Positions 57,876-64,000 of a DNA stretch of 64,000 bases are shown piece after piece (position 1 is the first letter of the stretch; every line of letters starts with the position of its first letter). Under the pieces are notes generated by a model that saw nothing but the letters and a program-made list of their open reading frames with translations, was not told where the DNA came from and did no database searches. The stretch is from Streptococcus suis (GTDB lineage: Bacteria; Bacillota; Bacilli; Lactobacillales; Streptococcaceae), in the NCBI GenBank assembly GCA_022354845.1, contig CP031970.1, positions 806,001 to 870,000 on the forward strand, written 5' to 3'. The translations under genes and the position numbers were made by a program.

Positions 57876-58006
57876 GAAATATCCTTCTCTAATCAGCAAT
57901 GGTTAGGGAAGTTTTTTGGTATTTGGATAACAATTGTAAGCAAGATAGTTTAAGATATCAATAACTAGTGATAAAATACTTGTATCATCATCAAAGAGGT
58001 ATTCTT

Positions 58007-58957
58007 ATGAACAATACAGGTATTCATCACATTTCAAGCTTGGTAGGAAATATTCATCAAGCCTATCATTTTTATTACCATATTCTAGGCTTGAAATTAA
58101 CCTTAAAAACGGTGAATCAGGACGATTCTTCTATGTATCATTTGTTTTTTGGAGATGCAGAAGGTCGATTTGGAACGGAATTCACTATTTTTGATATGCC
58201 GACACTAGCTCGACAACGGGAGGGAGCAAATCGATTGGAGAGAACCATTTTTCTAGTCAAAGATTTAACTGCCTTGGAATTTTGGCAGAAAAGATTGACA
58301 GAGTTTGAAGTGGTAAACGAAGGGATTCAGGCTTTTGGAAGCGGGCATATCTTGAATTTCCAAGATGAGGATGGTCAGTTGCTTGGTTTAACATACCATG
58401 AATCCATAGGAAAGATGCTACCTGTTGAGATCAAGGACATTCCTGCGGCTGCAGCAATTGTAGGCATAGCTGGCATACAAATGCGGGTTCGTAAAGAGAA
58501 AGCTCTAATTGAATTACTTGAGGACCGTTTTGGTTTTGTGGAAGAAAATCGATTTGAATACCAAGGACAAGAAGTTATTTCACTAGTATTTGATAACGAG
58601 TTTCAACACCGAGTGCAGGTTATGGTCGATAAGGAATCAAAAATCAGTGTAATCGGTGTTGGTGGTATCCATCATGTGGCTTTCGGCGTGCTAGATGAAT
58701 CTGATTTAGAAGAAATGGTTGACCATTTGAATCTTCATAATCGTCCGCACTCTGGTATTATCAATCGAGATTTCATGCATTCCTTGTACTTCCGAGCACC
58801 AAATTATCTCATGTTTGAGGTTGCAACGATGAATGGTGATAAAGAAGCTCCAATGCCAAATCAATCATCCAAATTAGATGAAGTTGAATTATTTCTACCA
58901 AGTTTCTTAGAGCAAGAACGATTAGAAATTGAAAAAATACTCGATCAACGTTATTAG
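58007..58957 (+). CDS. VOC-family ring-cleaving dioxygenase-like protein (MhqO-like)
   Basis: 316 residues from ATG 58007 with AAAGAGG upstream. Two vicinal-oxygen-chelate repeats: GIHHISSLVGN at 4-14 and GGIHHVAFGV near 222, each with a metal His, and MFEVAT near 285 with the metal Glu. The next gene is an MhqD-like hydrolase 12 bp away; the mhqO-mhqD type pair gives quinone/electrophile resistance in Bacillus. Confidence 0.82.
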   Translation: MNNTGIHHISSLVGNIHQAYHFYYHILGLKLTLKTVNQDDSSMYHLFFGDAEGRFGTEFTIFDMPTLARQREGANRLERTIFLVKDLTALEFWQKRLTEFEVVNEGIQAFGSGHILNFQDEDGQLLGLTYHESIGKMLPVEIKDIPAAAAIVGIAGIQMRVRKEKALIELLEDRFGFVEENRFEYQGQEVISLVFDNEFQHRVQVMVDKESKISVIGVGGIHHVAFGVLDESDLEEMVDHLNLHNRPHSGIINRDFMHSLYFRAPNYLMFEVATMNGDKEAPMPNQSSKLDEVELFLPSFLEQERLEIEKILDQRY

Positions 58958-58969
58958 GAGAAAATTTGT

Positions 58970-59572
58970 ATGGATTATCGCTTTATCAAAGGGACCAGAC
59001 CCCGTCTCTTGGTCTTTTTCCACGGTACAGGTGGCAACAAGGAATCAATGCTCTTTCTCCGCCAACAGCTGGATCCAGAAGCTTTTATCCTTTCCTTGGA
59101 TGGAAGTTGGGGACAAGGCAGGAAAAGGCGTTTCTTTGCCCCGCTGATTGATGGTCAGCTGGATCTTGTCGATGTTGAAATGCGCTTGTCGGCTTTTCTG
59201 GATTTTTGGCAGGACTCAGACATTCAGCCCTATCACCAGGTTACCTTCGTAGGCTTTTCAAATGGTACCAACTTCATCATGGGCTTGTTAACCAAACAGT
59301 CAAATCTGGCGGACAATTATATATTGCTCCACCCTTCAGCCTTAGATTATGCTTTTCCTATGGAAAATAGCAGAGCAGAGATTTTGTTTACACTAGGGCA
59401 GAATGACCAACTCGTCGACCAAGTTGCTCTTGAAAATCTTGTAGATGATTGGCAAGCGTCAGCCTTTCCCAAAGCCAACCTAGCTCGTTTTGAAAAAGGC
59501 CACTTTCTAAGTCAAGACGAATTGACCTATGTTAGAAATTGGTATCAGGAAAAAATAAACGAAAAGACCTGA
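58970..59572 (+). CDS. Alpha/beta hydrolase (MhqD-like carboxylesterase)
   Basis: 200 residues. FFHGTGGNKESM at about 15-26, nucleophile elbow VGFSNGTNF (Ser near 102), acid D146 region GQNDQLVD, and the catalytic His in KGHFLSQDE near 180. Cytosolic, small-ester hydrolase. Encoded with the VOC protein, AGGAGA before ATG. Confidence 0.85.
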   Translation: MDYRFIKGTRPRLLVFFHGTGGNKESMLFLRQQLDPEAFILSLDGSWGQGRKRRFFAPLIDGQLDLVDVEMRLSAFLDFWQDSDIQPYHQVTFVGFSNGTNFIMGLLTKQSNLADNYILLHPSALDYAFPMENSRAEILFTLGQNDQLVDQVALENLVDDWQASAFPKANLARFEKGHFLSQDELTYVRNWYQEKINEKT

Positions 59573-59599
59573 ACAAGTTGTTCAAGCCTTTAAGGGTTA

Positions 59600-61390
59600 T
59601 TAGATTAAGGATTCTAATTTGTCAACCAATGAACCTACATAGGCGATGGTTTCTTTAAGAGGTTGATCTGTTGAAACGTCAACACCAGCGTGTTTAGCAA
59701 GGTCTTGGGCAGAAAGACTTGCACCGAGTGACAAGGTTTCCAACCATTTTTCAACAACTTCTTCAGGATTTTCTTCCAATTGCTTTGCCATAGCAGTACC
59801 GATGGTCAAACCAGCTGAGTAGGTATATGGATACAAACCAATGTAGTAGTGTGGTTGACGCATCCATATAAGACCTGCATCGTCACCGATTTCAAAGTCA
59901 TCACCCCAGAATTCTTTGATGATGTCTAGCTTGATTTGACAGAGAATGTCACCGTTTAGATATTCATCATTATCAAGGCGAGTGTAGACTTCACGTTGGA
60001 AGGCAGCTTCAAGCAAGTGAGTCACCATGTTGTGGAAGTAGGTGCGACTAATCAATTCACTAATCAAATAGGCTTGGAAACCAGGATCTTGATTGTTTTT
60101 CAAGAGGGTATTACATGTCAAGACCTCATTTGCAGTAGATGGAGCTTCGATGAAGTATAGTGATGGTTCATAGCTTAGCACACTTTGTTTCTTAGCCAAT
60201 TGGAAATGACCAGCATGTCCTAATTCGTGAGCCAATACCAAGACCTCATTCATCAAACCTGTCCATGAAAGTAAGATGTAAGATGGTCCATCATACAAGG
60301 TAGCACAGAATCCACCTGTTGCCTTGCCTTTGTTTTGAGCAAAGTCAATCCAACGCTCATCAAATGATTGTTCAATCATTTTCACATAATCTTCACCAAG
60401 AATGCCCAAGCAGTCAATCAAGAATTGTTTGGATTCTTCAGGAGTAATGCGTTGGTTGTATTCAGATGGCAGACTGATTTTCAAGTCAGCGTGTGTGATT
60501 TTATCTAAACCATGAGCCTTAGCAACCAATTTCACATAGCGACGCATGTGAGGAGCCAATTCTTTCATGATGACATCAATCTGACGGTCGAAGAGGTCGC
60601 GAGAGACATTTTGGCTATGCAAGAGGAAGTCGATCGTATTGTCAAATCCACGCAAGCGAGCTTCGATTTGTTCGTTTTTGATATGAGACAAATAAGTCGC
60701 TGCAGTTGTATTCTTGTATTTCTTCAAGGTTGAATAGAAGCCAGCAGCTGAATTGCGACGGATTTCGGTATCATGGCTGAGTTCATAATCATTTTCAAAG
60801 AGAACATAGCTGTTTCTAAGTGTTTCACCATTGGCTTCAAAACTATCAAAGGTCATATCCTCAAACTTGGTCACACCGTAATTGTTATAAGGCTGACCAA
60901 ATGTTGGTGCAAAGTTTGCAAGAAGCTCTTCTTGTAAAGGATGAAGCTGGTATGGTTTTTGACGAATAATATTTTGGATGTATGATTTCCACTGAGGTTG
61001 GTCAGTAATCACACTTTCCAATACATCTTGGTCTAGTAAACTCAGTTCTGTATGTAAGAAAGACAATTTTGGAATTGTGTAGGCAATTGTCAAGTCAAAA
61101 TCATTTGACAAACTGGCTAACTCGGTGTTCATTTTATCAACTTCAAGCGGTAGGAAAGCGTAGTGTGATAATTTACTCTCTAAAATAGCTAAGCCTTCGT
61201 ATTCTTTTAGAGCTGCCACAATGGTCTCATGTGTTGTTAATTTTCCTTTGTAATTTGCTTCAAAATTCTCAACTTGTTTTTTATAGGTTACCAAGGCATC
61301 TTTATAGGCCTGATTATCTGGAAAAATCAGATTGGTATTCCAAGTAAGTTGAACGTCAATTTCATGACGCTTTGGCATTGCATTAGACAT
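59600..61390 (-). CDS. pepF: Oligoendopeptidase F
   Basis: 596 residues from the ATG at 61390, chosen because AAGGAG is seven bases before it; a further in-frame ATG at 61405 is less likely. M3 metallopeptidase with zinc motif HELGHAGHF (about 380) and the downstream EAPSTANEVL helix with the third ligand. Degrades short peptides in the cytosol. Confidence 0.95.
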   Translation of the reverse strand: MSNAMPKRHEIDVQLTWNTNLIFPDNQAYKDALVTYKKQVENFEANYKGKLTTHETIVAALKEYEGLAILESKLSHYAFLPLEVDKMNTELASLSNDFDLTIAYTIPKLSFLHTELSLLDQDVLESVITDQPQWKSYIQNIIRQKPYQLHPLQEELLANFAPTFGQPYNNYGVTKFEDMTFDSFEANGETLRNSYVLFENDYELSHDTEIRRNSAAGFYSTLKKYKNTTAATYLSHIKNEQIEARLRGFDNTIDFLLHSQNVSRDLFDRQIDVIMKELAPHMRRYVKLVAKAHGLDKITHADLKISLPSEYNQRITPEESKQFLIDCLGILGEDYVKMIEQSFDERWIDFAQNKGKATGGFCATLYDGPSYILLSWTGLMNEVLVLAHELGHAGHFQLAKKQSVLSYEPSLYFIEAPSTANEVLTCNTLLKNNQDPGFQAYLISELISRTYFHNMVTHLLEAAFQREVYTRLDNDEYLNGDILCQIKLDIIKEFWGDDFEIGDDAGLIWMRQPHYYIGLYPYTYSAGLTIGTAMAKQLEENPEEVVEKWLETLSLGASLSAQDLAKHAGVDVSTDQPLKETIAYVGSLVDKLESLI

Positions 61391-61517
61391 GGTATTCTCC
61401 TTCATGTTGTAATATTGACATTATATCACAGAATGAAAAAAGAAACTTGACAAAACCGTGAAAAACCTAGATAATAGAAGTATGAAAGGGTTTACTGAAA
61501 ACCAGGAAGGAGCTTTT

Positions 61518-61856
61518 ATGCAAGTCATTAAACGTAGCGGAGAAATTGTTGAATTTGATCCAGAAAAAATTTATCAAGCTATTCTCAAGGCAGCCCAAAC
61601 AGTTTATGTTATTGATGAAACTTGGCGGAAGAATCTTGCTCAGGTAACCAAAAAAGTTGTTCTTGACTTGGAAGAAGCTCATACAGAGCGACCTACCATT
61701 AGTATGGTTCAATCTCAGGTTGAACATCGTTTGCTTGATGCGGGTTATATCTCAATCGCAGAACATTATATTTCATATCGCTTGCAACGTGATTTGGAAC
61801 GTAATGGTTATGCTGATAAGATTATTGTGCATTTGCGTTTTGAACAAGTACGTTAA
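61518..61856 (+). CDS. Stand-alone ATP-cone domain protein
   Basis: 112 residues from ATG 61518 (AAGGAGC upstream). MQVIKRSGEIVEFDPEKIYQAILKA is the ATP-cone, the allosteric nucleotide-sensing domain of ribonucleotide reductase and NrdR. There is no zinc ribbon or catalytic domain, so it is probably a free regulator. Terminator CCTAGAGGAATCTAGG plus T6 at 61864-61884. Confidence 0.85.
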   Translation: MQVIKRSGEIVEFDPEKIYQAILKAAQTVYVIDETWRKNLAQVTKKVVLDLEEAHTERPTISMVQSQVEHRLLDAGYISIAEHYISYRLQRDLERNGYADKIIVHLRFEQVR

Positions 61857-61956
61857 GCTAAGACCTAGAGGAATCTAGGTTTTTTGCATATCAATCAATA
61901 CATATTTTGGCAATAATCAATTAAATTTAAAAAATGTGATATTCTGAGCATATTTT

Positions 61957-61986
61957 TTGAAATCGGTAACATTCATATTGTATAAT
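61957..61986 (+). promoter_or_regulatory. nox promoter
   Basis: TTGAAA (61957-61962), 18 bp, TATAAT (61981-61986). Confidence 0.65.
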
Positions 61987-62028
61987 ATAATTTGTAAAAA
62001 AATATATTTTCGAAAGTGAGATTTTACT

Positions 62029-63396
62029 ATGTCTAAAATCGTTGTTGTTGGTGCTAACCACGCTGGTACTGCCGCAATCAAAACTATGTTAACAAATTAT
62101 GGTCAAGAAAATGAAATCGTTGTATTTGACCAAAACTCAAACATTTCATTCTTGGGTTGTGGAATGGCTCTATGGATTGGTGAGCAAATTGCTGGTTCAG
62201 AAGGACTTTTCTACTCAAACAAAGAAGAGTTGGAGAGTTTGGGAGCTACAGTTTATTTGGAGTCACCTGTTACAAACATTGACTATGATGCTAAAACAGT
62301 TACTGCGCTTGTAAATGGTCAAGAACATGTTGAATCATTTGACAAACTTCTTTTTGCAACTGGTTCACAACCTATCTTGCCACCAATCAAAGGCGCTGAA
62401 ATTAAAGAAGGTTCTCTTGAATTTGAAGCAACTCTTGAAAACTTGCAATTTGTTAAATTGTACCAAAACTCAGCTGATGTTATCGAAAAATTGAAAAACA
62501 AAGATATCAATCGTGTAGCAGTTGTAGGTGCTGGTTATATTGGTGTTGAGCTTGCGGAAGCATTCCAACGTAAAGGTAAAGAAGTAGTCCTTATCGATGT
62601 AGTTGATACATGTTTAGCTGGTTACTATGACCGCGACTTGTCAGACCTTATGGCTAAAAACTTGGAAGACAATGGTATCAAACTTGCTTTCGGTGAAACT
62701 GTTAAAGAAGTTGCTGGTGATGGCAAAGTTGAAAAAATTATCACAGACAAGAACGAATACGATGTTGACATGGTTATCTTGGCAGTTGGTTTCCGTCCAA
62801 ACACTGCATTTGCAGGTGAAGGAATTGAGCGCTTCCGCAATGGTGCTTTCCTTGTAAACAAACGCCAAGAAACTTCAATCCCAGGCGTTTATGCTATTGG
62901 TGACTGTGCAACAATTTACGACAACGCTACTGGCGACACAAGCTATATCGCATTGGCTTCAAACGCGGTACGTACTGGTATCGTTGCAGCTCACAACATC
63001 TGTGGCACTGACCTTGAAGGTATCGGTGTACAAGGTTCTAACGGTATCTCTATCTACGGATTAAACCTTGTATCAACAGGTTTGACACTTGAAAAAGCTA
63101 CTCGTCTTGGCTTTAACGCAGCAGTTACTGAAGTTACTGATAACCAAAAACCAGAATTCATAGAACATGGTAATTTCCCTGTAACTCTCAAGATTGTTTA
63201 CGATAAAGATTCACGTCGTGTTCTTGGTGCACAAATGGCTGCTCGTGAAGATATTTCATTGGGTATCCACCTCTTCTCATTGGCAATCCAAGAAGGTGTA
63301 ACAATCGAAAAATTGGCCTTGACAGACTTGTTCTTCTTGCCACACTTCAACAAACCTTATAACTACATCACAGTAGCTGCCTTGGGTGCTGAATAA
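62029..63396 (+). CDS. nox: H2O-forming NADH oxidase
   Basis: 455 residues. Four-electron reduction of O2 to water. FAD motif [13 protein letters not shown] at 4-16; redox cysteine C44 in [15 protein letters not shown] motif [17 protein letters not shown] near 160-176; YAIGDCATI near 283; [10 protein letters not shown] at the end. A highly expressed codon pattern. Regenerates NAD+ under air. Confidence 0.96.
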   Translation: MSKIVVVGANHAGTAAIKTMLTNYGQENEIVVFDQNSNISFLGCGMALWIGEQIAGSEGLFYSNKEELESLGATVYLESPVTNIDYDAKTVTALVNGQEHVESFDKLLFATGSQPILPPIKGAEIKEGSLEFEATLENLQFVKLYQNSADVIEKLKNKDINRVAVVGAGYIGVELAEAFQRKGKEVVLIDVVDTCLAGYYDRDLSDLMAKNLEDNGIKLAFGETVKEVAGDGKVEKIITDKNEYDVDMVILAVGFRPNTAFAGEGIERFRNGAFLVNKRQETSIPGVYAIGDCATIYDNATGDTSYIALASNAVRTGIVAAHNICGTDLEGIGVQGSNGISIYGLNLVSTGLTLEKATRLGFNAAVTEVTDNQKPEFIEHGNFPVTLKIVYDKDSRRVLGAQMAAREDISLGIHLFSLAIQEGVTIEKLALTDLFFLPHFNKPYNYITVAALGAE

Positions 63397-63418
63397 TCAA
63401 TTTAAGCTGATAAATATG

Positions 63419-63446
63419 GCTCAGAGATATTCTCTGGGCTTTTTTG
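63419..63446 (+). terminator. Terminator after nox
   Basis: GCTCAGAGATATTCTCTGGGC followed by TTTTTT. Confidence 0.75.
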
Positions 63447-63693
63447 GGCGGTGGTTCTCACGTTATCGACTGCCTATCTAGAGTTTTTTTGGTATAATGG
63501 AGGGTATGATTAAAACGAACCTGTATTCACAGTGTAGTACTTCCATCTTAGGCTAGTTTTTCAGCTATTCATCGTTTCTTTTTCCAAAAATACAGTCGGT
63601 ATTTCCTCAAAAAAATAACTTGATTAGCTATAAACGATCTCCTATTTGAAAGTAAATTACTTGTAAATACAAGTTCTAAGAAAGTATGAGAAA

Positions 63694-64000
63694 ATGAACC
63701 CATTATTAAACGGAATGAATGACAGACAGGCAGAAGCGGTGCAGACGACAGAAGGACCGCTATTAATTATGGCAGGGGCTGGTTCGGGTAAGACGCGAGT
63801 TCTGACTCACCGTATCGCTTATTTGATTGAAGAAAAAATGGTCAATCCTTGGAATATCTTAGCTATTACCTTTACGAATAAAGCGGCGCGTGAGATGAAA
63901 GAGCGGGCCTATGCTCTCAATCCTGCTACTCAAGATTGTTTGATAGCTACCTTCCACTCCATGTGCGTACGGATTTTGCGTCGTGATGCTGACCATATTG
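63694..64000 (+). CDS. pcrA: UvrD-type DNA helicase PcrA (N-terminal part)
   Basis: 102 residues before the window ends. [20 protein letters not shown], Walker [15 protein letters not shown] (about 28-41), [15 protein letters not shown] and [13 protein letters not shown] are superfamily 1 motifs Q, I, Ia and Ib. Starts ATG 63694. A -10 TATAAT near 63492 suggests a 5' leader of about 190 nt. Confidence 0.93.
   Translation, partial: MNPLLNGMNDRQAEAVQTTEGPLLIMAGAGSGKTRVLTHRIAYLIEEKMVNPWNILAITFTNKAAREMKERAYALNPATQDCLIATFHSMCVRILRRDADHI

Overview
The window looks like Streptococcus suis or a very close relative. The clues are a low-GC Firmicute codon style, the chromosomal order pgm / pantothenate-type ECF gene / coaC / coaB / fhs, the pairs asd-dapA and glpK-glpO-glpF, an H2O-forming NADH oxidase, and pcrA running off the right edge. 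Species is inferred from gene content; no rRNA gene is present.

Positions 1 to about 29,500 are an accessory region built from many nested mobile-element remnants. In order it holds: (a) a recombinase 3' stub, then mef(A)-type efflux gene and msr(D), each with its leader peptide and attenuator, then a GrpB-family gene, an intact ISLre2-family insertion with a 9-bp target duplication, and a catQ-like chloramphenicol acetyltransferase with a translational attenuator; (b) a scar zone of repeated methyltransferase-like C-terminal stubs including a 116-bp tandem repeat; (c) another recombinase 3' stub, erm(B) with an unusual duplicated leader, a topoisomerase remnant, and the delta-omega partition genes of the pSM19035/Inc18 family with nine and seven intact heptad operators; (d) a second, mef(E)-type gene that truncates the epsilon antitoxin; (e) the aminoglycoside/streptothricin cluster: nucleotidyltransferase (nonsense), methyltransferase, ant(6)-Ia, sat4 (frameshift), aph(3')-IIIa; (f) a broken WYL regulator with a RibD-like reductase; (g) small remnants; (h) a TspO / photolyase / DUF523-DUF1722 group between two ~640-bp direct repeats; and (i) an operon with an XRE regulator and a Crp/Fnr-family regulator, followed by a small Ric-like protein, a P-type ATPase with a CPG motif and a separate CxxC metallochaperone.

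The most interesting group is the last one (25,283 to 29,206). Two near-identical FNR-type palindromes each sit exactly 41.5 bp before a predicted start site, one upstream of the Ric-like/ATPase genes and one upstream of the metallochaperone. This is the geometry expected for direct activation by the encoded Crp/Fnr protein, whose N-terminus is rich in His and carries Cys. I read it as a self-contained redox- or metal-responsive export and repair regulon.

From about 29,750 to the end the sequence is ordinary streptococcal chromosome: a secreted nuclease, a CorA transporter, coenzyme A and one-carbon genes, a complete type I restriction-modification locus with a mosaic specificity gene, lysine-pathway genes with an asd-motif RNA, the glycerol operon with a cre site and an Mga-like regulator, a MhqO/MhqD-like pair, PepF, an ATP-cone protein, nox and pcrA. 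Several chromosomal genes are broken by small lesions: an AlkD-like gene, a DUF1905 gene and an FAD oxidoreductase. These, with the broken genes of the resistance region, could be real decay or assembly errors.
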